Positions 26,455 through 34,872 of a stretch of DNA of 64,000 bases are shown in pieces; the stretch's first letter is position 1; each line of letters starts with the position of its first letter. The stretch comes from SAR86 cluster bacterium (lineage in GTDB: Bacteria; Pseudomonadota; Gammaproteobacteria; Pseudomonadales; Pseudohongiellaceae), in assembly GCA_002401885.1 (NCBI GenBank), contig NVUL01000001.1:1-64000 (forward strand). The letters are read 5' to 3'. Under the pieces are notes generated by a model. The model was not told the DNA's origin and did no database searches. It was given only the letters and a program-made list of their open reading frames with translations. The translations under genes and the position numbers were made by a program.

Positions 26455-26490
26455 AAAAAAACCCGACTGATGAAACCAATCGGGTTTTTT
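26455..26490. terminator. Bidirectional Rho-independent terminator
   Basis: AAAAACCCGA pairs with TCGGGTTTTT around a 12-base loop, with A- and T-runs on the two sides, so it can end transcripts in both directions. It lies between the convergent LspA-like gene (plus) and the major pilin gene (minus), and serves both. Confidence 0.9.
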
Positions 26491-26522
26491 AATGCGTTGC
26501 TAGAGCTAACTAGCTGCCAACT

Positions 26523-27194
26523 TTAGATTCTGTAGCAGATCGTATAAACGTTATCTTCAGAATACAGAGCCGCAAGTACTGCATTGCTTGGGTTCGTGTT
26601 TACGCCACTCGTACCTATAGTAGCTCGCAGTCGACCCGTTGCACCAAGGCCATCATCAAGCTCATTGTCGATAGAGATCGCTGCTGAGCCTGGAACCTGA
26701 CTCAGGCACACTTTAGTGCCGGTCAAGTTGCCACCCATAGCGGCTGTAGTAACACCCATGAATCCACCCCATGCGTTTGTTGGCATAGTCAGTAGACCTG
26801 CATCCGCAGGATTACCCGAGATGAAACCCGCTGCCTTCAAGTGCTGCCAGAATGCTCCTGACTCTGTATTTCCCGAGAAGGTTCGGTTAGTTGTCACTTC
26901 TAGACGACCATCAGCATCACCAGCACCAACTGCTGCCCAACTAGCACCGCGAGCAGTTAGAGTAGCCGCGGGGCCATCATCACCTGGCATGCGTCCATAT
27001 CGATCTTGATAGGCGAAAATTGCTGCCGCTGTTCCGTTCATGTCCTTAACAGCCTGCTTCACGCGAGAGTTCTCAATCAACTCCTGACCTTGCAGTACGC
27101 CACCTACTAACAAACCGATGATTACCAATACGATGGCAATCTCGATGAGCGTAAAGCCTTTTTGCTTGTTCATGTTCCGAATTGAACTTTTCAT
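26523..27194 (-). CDS. Type IV prepilin, probable major subunit (MshA-like)
   Basis: A 223-residue protein with the prepilin peptidase site KQKG|FTLIEIAIVLVIIGLL: cleavage before Phe, Glu at position +5 and a hydrophobic alpha-1 helix. The mature part has the QDRYGRMPGDDG segment and a late Cys pair (CLSQ and CYRI). The start at 27194 is an ATG behind GGGGGAA; a TTG one codon earlier is unlikely. It has its own upstream region and the strong terminator downstream, unlike the minor pilin genes, which supports a separate, highly expressed unit and hence the role of main pilus subunit. Confidence 0.85.
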   Translation of the reverse strand: MKSSIRNMNKQKGFTLIEIAIVLVIIGLLVGGVLQGQELIENSRVKQAVKDMNGTAAAIFAYQDRYGRMPGDDGPAATLTARGASWAAVGAGDADGRLEVTTNRTFSGNTESGAFWQHLKAAGFISGNPADAGLLTMPTNAWGGFMGVTTAAMGGNLTGTKVCLSQVPGSAAISIDNELDDGLGATGRLRATIGTSGVNTNPSNAVLAALYSEDNVYTICYRI

Positions 27195-27258
27195 CAAATC
27201 TTCCCCCTGAAATAAGAATGTAAATATTTAAAATTTAGTACTTCTCGAATATGACGCC

Positions 27259-27287
27259 ATCTTATAGATCGGCCATGAGCGCCGCAA
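27259..27287 (-). promoter_or_regulatory. Candidate promoter of the major pilin gene
   Basis: On the minus strand TTGCGG (27282-27287) and TAAGAT (27259-27264) are 17 bases apart, with TATAAG overlapping the latter. They lie about 65 bases upstream of the pilin ATG. The match to sigma-70 consensus is moderate; no sigma-54 (GG-N10-GC) site is clearer. Confidence 0.3.
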
Positions 27288-27301
27288 TATGTAGGTTTTT
27301 T

Positions 27302-28366
27302 TTACACAGATTTTGGGAGAGTTATCACGAATTCCATGGGGTCATTTCCCGGGGTAATCGCTTGCAAAGTGCCTCCAGCCCCCTGAACTAGCTGCCTCGC
27401 GTGGTAGAGACCAATACCCAATCCATCGCCTTTCTCGCTCCAGAAGGGCTCGAAAAGTCGTTCTGGCCACATACAGGGTTTACCGTTGTGATCTTTTATC
27501 GATATTTCGAGGTCGGTATCGCTATCGATGATGCAAATTTCGATCTCTAGATCGATCTCCGGATTGCGGCGATTCTGGTCGATATAGTTGCCAAACAGAT
27601 TGTCGCAGATGCTATTTAGCGACTGCTCGTTTATCAACACCTGGCCACTGCCTTGGATATCTATCTTAAGATTGTGAATATCTGCTGTCTTTCTGAGGGC
27701 CTCACTGATGTTCACGGGCTTCATATTTTCAGTGGGAGCATTGTTCGAAAGCGTACTAAGGAAGCGTTCCGAGCGTTCATGCAAAATTGGCATCACACTG
27801 CGTAAACTGTCTAGCAATTTTTCTTCCTTACCCGCAGGCGTATTCTCCAGTTGCTCAGAAACGAGGCTAATGAGTTGCACGATATTCTTCATGTCATGCT
27901 GCAGAAAAACACTTAGTTTCGCCGTCTGTGCGAAGGCGCCCTGAACCGTACCCAACTTCACCCACATATCTGTGTAGAGCAGCAGGAAGAAACTTTCGGA
28001 GAGAACCGTACTGAAATAACGTTGTTCGAAGCGACGATTGCCATCGTACAGCTTCACGGAAAGAGTAATGTCATCAACCTCCAACTTTCGATGAATAAAC
28101 ACATCACCCTGACTTCCTTCAGTTTTTGACAGGGAAGAACCAAACCAATCCAGATGCCAGCTTATGCCCTTGAAACCGGCCTTTTCTAACGGCTCCCAGC
28201 AATGACGCAGCAGGTTCGGCAAATCGAAGCCAAGTTTTTCATTCAGGCTCACCAATTCATTGATTATGTGCGCGCGTCGTCGCGCCTGGCCTAACAACCA
28301 ACCTGTGGCAAGAATTATGCTGGACCCTATCAGAATCAGATAGGGGTAGAGGCTAGCCATCGTCAC
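27302..28366 (-). CDS. Membrane-linked sensor histidine kinase
   Basis: A 354-residue kinase with one N-terminal helix (about 6-24), a middle GAF/PAS-like region (40-140), the phospho-acceptor His in FLQHDMKNIVQL (H157) and an HATPase_c domain ending GLGIGLYHARQLVQGAGG. The HDMKN box resembles the PrsK-type kinases. It would sense an unknown signal and phosphorylate the response regulator encoded just upstream, whose stop overlaps its start by 14 bases. A GTG at 28366 has the better-spaced ribosome binding site; an ATG two codons later is possible. It lies between minor and major pilin genes and probably regulates the pilus. Confidence 0.85.
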   Translation of the reverse strand: MTMASLYPYLILIGSSIILATGWLLGQARRRAHIINELVSLNEKLGFDLPNLLRHCWEPLEKAGFKGISWHLDWFGSSLSKTEGSQGDVFIHRKLEVDDITLSVKLYDGNRRFEQRYFSTVLSESFFLLLYTDMWVKLGTVQGAFAQTAKLSVFLQHDMKNIVQLISLVSEQLENTPAGKEEKLLDSLRSVMPILHERSERFLSTLSNNAPTENMKPVNISEALRKTADIHNLKIDIQGSGQVLINEQSLNSICDNLFGNYIDQNRRNPEIDLEIEICIIDSDTDLEISIKDHNGKPCMWPERLFEPFWSEKGDGLGIGLYHARQLVQGAGGTLQAITPGNDPMEFVITLPKSV

Positions 28367-29024
28367 GTTTTATTCCAAACTTCTTTAAGAAGTAGTAAAT
28401 GCTCTCTCGCTTTAACCCCAGCCTTGCCGCACTTTGATAGACGTTAAACTGGGTGTCCTTCAACACATGACGCACTAACTTCTCTTCCGCTTCCTCACGT
28501 ACTGCCTTCAATCCATCGGAAACCTTCGCGTTGATTTGCAGTCGGGTTAGGCCTTCCTCGACTTCCAACGTTAGCTCCTTCCGATAGAACAAGACAGCAC
28601 GCTGCACGGCGTTCAGAATATCTGCGGAGCGCGAAGGCTTGGACAGAAAGTCGAACGCGCCCTCCTTGATAGCTGCCAGCGCGGAGCTCTCTTCATCCTG
28701 ACCTGTTAGAACTACGATCTTTGCGCGATGTAATTGTGCTACAACCATTTTAATTACTGCCAGACCTTCTGTGGTCGTGTGTGGAGAGGGAGGGAGGCCA
28801 AGATCGAGCACCAACGCCGCAATGTTGGGATCGTCTTTCAATATGATTTCAGCGCTCGCCTTACTGTCGGCCTCCAAGATTGCATAGTCATTCATTTCGA
28901 GGACATTGCGCAGCACTAACCTGAGTGCGGGATCGTCTTCTACGAGGAGAATTTTAGCTAGCGATTGCGGCTCGTCACTCTGCAAATCAATTTCGGCCGC
29001 GTTGTCTGAAGTCTCATCAATCAC
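28353..29024 (-). CDS. Response regulator with Fis-type HTH (REC-HTH, no AAA+)
   Basis: The product is 223 residues. A receiver domain (20-140) has the acidic pair LLVEDDPAL, the phospho-acceptor Asp in LVLDLGLPP and the Lys of FLSKPSRSA. A linker and a C-terminal Fis-type helix-turn-helix (VYQSAARLGLKRESIYYFLKKFGI, about 194-217) follow. There is no sigma-54 activator ATPase, so the layout is like ActR/PrrA/RegA. It probably controls the pilin or pilus genes in response to the kinase next to it. Confidence 0.85.
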   Translation of the reverse strand: MIDETSDNAAEIDLQSDEPQSLAKILLVEDDPALRLVLRNVLEMNDYAILEADSKASAEIILKDDPNIAALVLDLGLPPSPHTTTEGLAVIKMVVAQLHRAKIVVLTGQDEESSALAAIKEGAFDFLSKPSRSADILNAVQRAVLFYRKELTLEVEEGLTRLQINAKVSDGLKAVREEAEEKLVRHVLKDTQFNVYQSAARLGLKRESIYYFLKKFGIKRDDG

Positions 29025-29086
29025 AGGTAACCTCTGAAATGGATACTAACTGCTTTAAAACTGTACAGTCAAAAAAAGCGGATACG

Positions 29087-29821
29087 CTAAGGAAGCTGTC
29101 CAGCCGCTATCATTCTTGTGTAGAGAATACTGGGTGATAGCCAAGTGATCATATCGTCAAATGTAGCTTCGTTGTACACGCTAAACACAAAGTTATTGTT
29201 GTTCGCCTGGCGATAACCGTTTCGGGTTGTCTCTCCAGAATTTGCACGTTCATCTGCGGAGGTGAAAGTGGCAAAATTTGCCCCTAAAGAAACGACAACA
29301 GCGGGAGCTGAATTTACCAGCACATTGCCCACTCCACAGGCGGCGACTGTGCATATCTGCAGATTCGGTGCGAGAGCAGCTATACCAAGTGTGCGCATCT
29401 GACCCGCGGTCGTAAACGCACTCGCACCTATATTGGATACGTTATAACGATAAGGACTCAGCCAGCTATCCATCATTAGATTGTCTACATTCGTAGGTCC
29501 ACTTAAGCCAAGCGTTGTCCAGGGTAAGAAACCGTATCGCTGCGTGCAGACACCACCACCCACAGGTGCCTCCGCACCTAAACTAGTGGTCGTGGCCGGG
29601 CACGGCAACCTTCCATTGGATTGAGCGAATCCATATAGTGCCTCTTTTATTTCGTCCATTGTACTATTTGCATCGGTACGGTTATTTGACTCTCTCACTT
29701 CACTAAGAGAAAGCAGCAAACCGCCTAATAGAGTGGATACAATTGCCAATACTATCGCCAATTCAATTATGCTGAAGCCAGATGCCGTAGCATGAAACTT
29801 TCTTCTATGTATTTTCAACAT
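29087..29821 (-). CDS. Minor prepilin-like protein
   Basis: The product is 244 residues with the prepilin site ATASG|FSIIELAIVLAIVSTLLGG (mature Phe, Glu+5, long alpha-1 helix) and a globular part with CPAT and a Cys-rich middle (CTVAACGVG). It overlaps the preceding pilin-like gene by seven bases. In MSHA loci the minor pilins MshB, C, D and O occupy this position; the sequence does not tell which one it corresponds to. Confidence 0.8.
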   Translation of the reverse strand: MLKIHRRKFHATASGFSIIELAIVLAIVSTLLGGLLLSLSEVRESNNRTDANSTMDEIKEALYGFAQSNGRLPCPATTTSLGAEAPVGGGVCTQRYGFLPWTTLGLSGPTNVDNLMMDSWLSPYRYNVSNIGASAFTTAGQMRTLGIAALAPNLQICTVAACGVGNVLVNSAPAVVVSLGANFATFTSADERANSGETTRNGYRQANNNNFVFSVYNEATFDDMITWLSPSILYTRMIAAGQLP

Positions 29822-30777
29822 CGCAATCCTATCCTGCGCAAGTCATCGGGACTGTCCACCAGATTATAAAAAACTGTGTAACTAATATTCGGACAGCCAT
29901 CAAACGTTAGAGTAGCCTCATTTAAATTAACACGTACGTAGTTGGACATCGCCAGCCAATCATTCGCGCCAAGCCATAGCGTGGCAGGCGCAGCTATGAC
30001 GAGATCGAACTCCACTTGATCAGCCGGGTACCATGTATTCGCCACATGATAAGCATCCAGCTCTGCTTTCAACAAATCGGCGACCTGTCGTGTTACCGGC
30101 ACCATTATCTCGTCAATCGTAATAGCCAGCACTCTATCGTTGAACAGATCTGGATTTACTGCAGTACTACTGACGAAGTTCGGCGCCGTGGTATTACTAT
30201 CTTCGAGGTAACGACTGCCGGTATTGCTCGGTCTCGATTGCGCAGCATTCGCGGATCCTGGAGCCACTAAAACTGCTGCTATTCGGCCCTGTCCATCCAA
30301 GGTCGTTCCACTAACCGTTGAGCTATTTATCACTCCCAGTGGATCGCGCTTAAAATTGTCCGCGACGCTGTACCAGAATTGCTCATCTAACTCGGCATTG
30401 TAATCCGACAACGGAAAAAAATTGCCGTTGGGAAGCACGATGGACTGTGGGAGCCGACCCAGAGGATTCGTAGCGGCGCAAGGAGAATTTTCAATACCAT
30501 CTCCGTTAGTGTCTGGGCAGGGCAGATGTCCAGGGCCTGGATTAGCTGCATTGGTTGTATTGTAATTCACAGCGTAGAGCGTGGCGTAGGCAATCAGCAG
30601 CTCTTTCGCTTCGCGCATCGCTATCGAAGTATTGTTGTTACGGCGCTGGGCGACGGCGTTACTGTCCAACACTGAAATCAGTACGCCCGCTCCAGCAATA
30701 AAAAGTATGGCGAAGAAAGCGAGGAGGATGACACCCTGCTGCCTCTTGATTTGCGCGACGCCGGAAGTCACCGTCAA
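29815..30777 (-). CDS. PilX/MshP-like minor pilin-type protein
   Basis: A 320-residue protein with a hydrophobic N-terminal helix after KRQQG (VILLAFFAILFIAGAGVLI), a PilX/GspK-type signal that lacks Glu+5. The large C-terminal domain contains GHLPCPDTNGDGIENSPC, which resembles a Ca-binding DxNxDGxxN loop. Such proteins initiate pilus assembly at the tip in the inner membrane. Its start overlaps the stop of the PilP-like gene by four bases (ATGA). Confidence 0.7.
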   Translation of the reverse strand: MTVTSGVAQIKRQQGVILLAFFAILFIAGAGVLISVLDSNAVAQRRNNNTSIAMREAKELLIAYATLYAVNYNTTNAANPGPGHLPCPDTNGDGIENSPCAATNPLGRLPQSIVLPNGNFFPLSDYNAELDEQFWYSVADNFKRDPLGVINSSTVSGTTLDGQGRIAAVLVAPGSANAAQSRPSNTGSRYLEDSNTTAPNFVSSTAVNPDLFNDRVLAITIDEIMVPVTRQVADLLKAELDAYHVANTWYPADQVEFDLVIAAPATLWLGANDWLAMSNYVRVNLNEATLTFDGCPNISYTVFYNLVDSPDDLRRIGLRC

Positions 30778-31403
30778 AGGTCCTGCGCTGCGTCCAATAG
30801 ATTACTCACCGCAGCGCTATCGAGAACAGCGGAGCCTGTACCTATGCCTACACCTTGACTAGAATTCGCCGCCTCTTCCATAGCGAGACGGGCGGCTTCT
30901 GCGGCTGCAGCTTCCAGCACGGCCTGGTATTGATAGGATTCATACAGCTGGCCCGTAGTCAAATTCAACACCTGCCCTGGCTTAACATCGTAATTCGCCC
31001 CGGATCCAGAATCACGGATACGCAATTGACCTTGACTGAAAGGGGACCGCAATTCCATGTTTCCTGGAAGATTGCTCTGGTCGTAGGCGACATCATTGAT
31101 CCATACGGTATAACTGCCATCTGCCTTAAGCAAGCTGCCACCTAGCGCGTAGACAATCTCTTCTTCATCACCCGAGAATATTGGAATATCGATGAGAGGC
31201 TCTTCCTCTGGCGCTTCAATTACCACGCCAGACGCTATCTGGAATCGAAGCCTGTCCAGTTCCGCTCGAATTTCTGGCGTAGAAAAAATTCGTTGCAGGG
31301 ATTGAGCCGAGAGTTGCACGGGAACAAACGTGCAAGCTACAACAACACTACAAATCTGCAAAGAGAGTATTCGTTGAATTATGTTTTTAACTGTATGCTT
31401 CAT
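30774..31403 (-). CDS. mshK: PilP/MshK-like assembly protein
   Basis: A 209-residue exported protein: signal peptide 1-33, a low-complexity linker, then a small beta domain (about 75-145) with PGQVLNLTTGQLYESYQ. It should link the inner-membrane alignment complex to the secretin MshL, as PilP does to PilQ. The match to MshK is by position and shape, not by strong identity. Alanine-rich C-terminus (AAAEAARLAMEEAANSSQG) is probably disordered. Confidence 0.55.
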   Translation of the reverse strand: MKHTVKNIIQRILSLQICSVVVACTFVPVQLSAQSLQRIFSTPEIRAELDRLRFQIASGVVIEAPEEEPLIDIPIFSGDEEEIVYALGGSLLKADGSYTVWINDVAYDQSNLPGNMELRSPFSQGQLRIRDSGSGANYDVKPGQVLNLTTGQLYESYQYQAVLEAAAAEAARLAMEEAANSSQGVGIGTGSAVLDSAAVSNLLDAAQDL

Positions 31404-31435
31404 AAGCTCTGTAACAATGAATTATCTATGAATCT

Positions 31436-32107
31436 TCAAAAAACCTGTTCGGCAAATTCATCAAATTCGGGATCCTCTGACGGCAGCTCCCGCCTAAAGG
31501 TGTACCAGATAAAATCACAACTCGCAATTTGATGCGCGATAATATTCAACGCATCGGCTGGGTCAACCGAAGACGCAGTAATCGTGCACGACGTCGAGAC
31601 CATTAACCTTCCTGCATTTAGAAACGCACCGAGGAAGCGGGTAAGATCTTCCTCGTGCAGCAGCGGAAACCGCACCATTACTACACTACTCCGAATAGAT
31701 ATGAATTCCTCTGGAAACTCTACTCCCTCTCCGTAGTCAAGCATATGACTAGCCTGCTCTCTGATTTCCACATCGATGGGAAACAAGCGAAAATTGTCTC
31801 GTATTCTTCTGACATCCTCCAGCAGAGAGACCCTATTCTCCTCTTCCAGCAAGCGATTTGCGGCAAGCGAATTAAAGCGGTCAATATTTTCAACTATTAC
31901 TCGTTCCGATTCTTCGATTTGCGTGACTTCTTGCAAAATTACATCGAAATTGGAACGCGTACCAAATTCGAGTTGACGCATTTCGCCGCGGTAATACAGG
32001 GAGGTCCAATACCCACCAATAGCGATGGCCAAAGAGATAGCTAGTAGAACTAGCCACCATTTTAGCCAGGCTAAGTCTTCTCCAATATTTCGCCTTCTTG
32101 CCGCCAT
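31436..32107 (-). CDS. mshJ: PilO/MshJ-like alignment protein
   Basis: The product is 223 residues: a short cytoplasmic N-terminus, one transmembrane helix (about 17-33), a coiled coil (40-105) and a small periplasmic alpha/beta domain with MVRFPLLHEEDLTRFLGAFL. This is the layout of PilO/GspM. The stop of the preceding PilM/N-like gene abuts its start at 32107/32108. Confidence 0.6.
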   Translation of the reverse strand: MAARRRNIGEDLAWLKWWLVLLAISLAIAIGGYWTSLYYRGEMRQLEFGTRSNFDVILQEVTQIEESERVIVENIDRFNSLAANRLLEEENRVSLLEDVRRIRDNFRLFPIDVEIREQASHMLDYGEGVEFPEEFISIRSSVVMVRFPLLHEEDLTRFLGAFLNAGRLMVSTSCTITASSVDPADALNIIAHQIASCDFIWYTFRRELPSEDPEFDEFAEQVF

Positions 32108-33640
32108 CTAACTCTCTATCCTCACACTCAAGGAAAATTCAGAATCGAATTGTTCACCTCCTACAACTGCGGTCACCGAAGCATTCGGGCCGGTTTCTAT
32201 CGGCAAGCGAATTGCTGTCACGGTAGCTCCTTCAATAGTAGATAGAGAATCCATAAACGCACGCAGGCGTGAATCTGAATTCTCATAGCCACTGCTACCC
32301 AACTGAGCACCATACAATTCCAACTCTATGGTCACACTATTGGCCAGAATCGCATCGTTAATTTCCAAAAACTGTTCATCAGCTACTAATTTCCAAACTA
32401 TTGAAGATAGGTTGATAGTAGGATGTTGTGCCACTACCTGAGAAATTTCGTTAAGCAACTCCACAGGGTAATGATTCTGATTGCTTATCAAATCGTAATT
32501 GTTTACTACTAGCGCCATTGCTTCAGAAGGAATCGGTGTCGCTGGAAACTGCGCTGTCAACTCATCGTATTGTTGCTGAATGGGCTGCATGTCCGCCGTA
32601 ATAGTTCTATAGATAGATTGGCTCTGAAGTGTATCGGTGAGCACAGGAGCACTGATGACCCCGCCTATAAAGAACGCAAGTAAGCAGCCGAAGGCAATAA
32701 AATTGCGCTGCATCCTTAGTTTAGTAAATCGCATCGCACCCTGCGATGCATAGATATTCCCGAAATCTCCATTGCGCACACTCCAATCGAGACATAGCAC
32801 GATTGCAGTTATTTCGTTCTGCGGGCCGCCGTATTTTTCGATGGGCATCAGATCGATGGAATTATGATGAAAGACAACACCAAAATCCGCGCTACCAGGC
32901 TGATCCACAAAGGCATCCTCTTCGAGGATAGGCGAAACAACATGCAGGTCTGGCGCATTTTCAGTCTGCAACAGACCGATTCTATCCAAATACTCTACAG
33001 TCTGCAGCGTCGCATCCAGAATGGCCTTAGCCAAGTCAGCCTCGGGATCGAGAGGTAACGGAGTAAGTCGGCTGAACATTAGTTTGTTATCGGAAATTAG
33101 CGACTGGCGAATACCGTTTCGCTGCCAGTTTACTAAGAGAAATTCTTCACTCGTTTCTAGACCGAGCTCCCTAGCAACTTTACAAATAGCGAACGCGGGA
33201 GACGTAATGCTCTTGATGGACACCTGCTCTTGCAGAAGGAGTCGAACCCAGTTGTCTACATTCCTAGTTTGGGTTATCGCACTGAACAGAACCCTATCGT
33301 CACGGCGTCCGGTTTTTTCTCTACCAAGCACCTTGGCGGAACGAAACTCGACGTTTCGAAAATGCTGCTCAAGCTTCCTAGTCAGGAATGATTTTCTGTC
33401 GTAGGGGCTTACATGGACAACTTTCTCCACTATAAAGTCTTCGGCAGGAGAATCTACAACCAGGGATATTTGCGTAAGTGACTCGTCGATGATGTAGGTT
33501 CTAAATTTGTCGTGACCAACATCATCGTCGATAAATACACCTAGCCTCATCAGACGGTCATTATCCAGGCCATACACAGTCAATCCCTCAAAATTTATGA
33601 GGATTATGCGCTTCTCTGATGATGAGCCGAGACCTAACAT
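32108..33640 (-). CDS. mshI: PilM-PilN fusion (MshI-like)
   Basis: A 510-residue protein in which an actin-like cytoplasmic domain (about 10-280, PilM/GspL-type) is joined through one transmembrane helix (313-331) to a periplasmic ferredoxin-like domain (360-510). In type IVa pili the two parts are separate proteins, PilM and PilN; here they form one chain as in GspL. It should connect the cytoplasmic ATPase to the PilO- and PilP-like proteins encoded next. It follows MshG by 19 bases. Confidence 0.7.
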   Translation of the reverse strand: MLGLGSSSEKRIILINFEGLTVYGLDNDRLMRLGVFIDDDVGHDKFRTYIIDESLTQISLVVDSPAEDFIVEKVVHVSPYDRKSFLTRKLEQHFRNVEFRSAKVLGREKTGRRDDRVLFSAITQTRNVDNWVRLLLQEQVSIKSITSPAFAICKVARELGLETSEEFLLVNWQRNGIRQSLISDNKLMFSRLTPLPLDPEADLAKAILDATLQTVEYLDRIGLLQTENAPDLHVVSPILEEDAFVDQPGSADFGVVFHHNSIDLMPIEKYGGPQNEITAIVLCLDWSVRNGDFGNIYASQGAMRFTKLRMQRNFIAFGCLLAFFIGGVISAPVLTDTLQSQSIYRTITADMQPIQQQYDELTAQFPATPIPSEAMALVVNNYDLISNQNHYPVELLNEISQVVAQHPTINLSSIVWKLVADEQFLEINDAILANSVTIELELYGAQLGSSGYENSDSRLRAFMDSLSTIEGATVTAIRLPIETGPNASVTAVVGGEQFDSEFSLSVRIES

Positions 33641-33659
33641 TACTTTCCCTACCCTTTCC

Positions 33660-34865
33660 TTAAATCGCCATATTGCTAATGGAGCTGTAAACTGGGCCCA
33701 TGACCGACAGCATCACCCAGCCTAGAATGGCACCTAAAAGAACTGTCATTGCCGGCTGAATCATGGCCTGTACTTTGTCGATTGAATCTTTAATATCACG
33801 CTCGTAAAAATAACTTACGTTCAACAACGCATTGTCCAACTGGCCGGTAGCCTCGCCAACTTTTATCATTCTTACAACTAAGGGAGGGAATAGCCCGGTA
33901 TTGCGAAAACTTGTGGACACTCCCTTACCTTCCTGAATCTCATCGCGCGCCTTGCTCAAGGCATGACGAATAGCTTCATTGCCCGAGGCACGCTCGGTAA
34001 TCTCTATACACTTTAGGACGGGAATACCCGCCTTGTACAGCATCGCGAACAAATTGGCGAAACGCGACAATATAATTTTCTTCAATACCGGCCCAATCTG
34101 CCATGCCCGTAGCTTGAACGAATCGACCTGATAGCGCGCCTCGTAGCTCACGCTGGTTGAAGTTTTAATAGCAGCCCACATAGCCATTGGTACTAATGTA
34201 AATAGGTACCAGAAGTTAACAAAGAAATTCGAGGTAGCTATCAGCAGTTTCGTATGAGTAGGTAATTCTTGACCGATGCCCTCTATAAAACTTACCAGTT
34301 GGGGCACCAGATAGACCATTAGAAAACCCACCACTGCCATCACTACCGCTCCTACGAATACTGGAAATATAAGCAACTTCTTAGTCGTGTTAATCAACTC
34401 ATCATGCCATTTAATCATCTCGTTCAAGGAGAGGAATACATCGGGCAGCTGCCCGCTCTCTTCACCTGCGGCAATCAAGTTACTAAACATGTCATCGAAA
34501 ACTTTGGGATGCTCACCCAGAGCCTGCGAAAGTGTCATGCCCCCCTCAATGTCATCAATCACCTGCCCGATGACACGCCGAAAACTTGCCTGTTCAACGC
34601 TATCACGTAGATCGACAAGTCCATCGATTATCGAAACGCCAGAACGGGTTAATTGCTCCATGTGAAAACAGAAATTGATTAGGTCGATTCGTCGAATCGC
34701 ACCACCGCCGAATAGGCTTCTCTTTTCTTCGACAAATTTGCATTTGATCAGGTCCATGCCCATTCGACTGAGCCGAAATTCGAGATCATTCTCGTTCGAG
34801 GCATCTAATGTCCCAAACTGATTTCGACCTTTGCTGTCGATTGCCTTGTAACTGAAGAGTGACAT
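33660..34865 (-). CDS. mshG: Inner-membrane platform protein MshG (GspF/PilC family)
   Basis: The product is 401 residues with two T2SSF domains (about 60-185 and 265-390) and three transmembrane helices. The family phrases RSGVSIIDGL and AGIPVLKCIEI are clear, and the C-terminal helix (TVLLGAILGWVMLSVMGPVYSSI) is typical. It forms the platform that the ATPase MshE rotates. It starts seven bases after the mshE stop. Confidence 0.9.
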   Translation of the reverse strand: MSLFSYKAIDSKGRNQFGTLDASNENDLEFRLSRMGMDLIKCKFVEEKRSLFGGGAIRRIDLINFCFHMEQLTRSGVSIIDGLVDLRDSVEQASFRRVIGQVIDDIEGGMTLSQALGEHPKVFDDMFSNLIAAGEESGQLPDVFLSLNEMIKWHDELINTTKKLLIFPVFVGAVVMAVVGFLMVYLVPQLVSFIEGIGQELPTHTKLLIATSNFFVNFWYLFTLVPMAMWAAIKTSTSVSYEARYQVDSFKLRAWQIGPVLKKIILSRFANLFAMLYKAGIPVLKCIEITERASGNEAIRHALSKARDEIQEGKGVSTSFRNTGLFPPLVVRMIKVGEATGQLDNALLNVSYFYERDIKDSIDKVQAMIQPAMTVLLGAILGWVMLSVMGPVYSSISNMAI

Positions 34866-34872
34866 AGAATGC

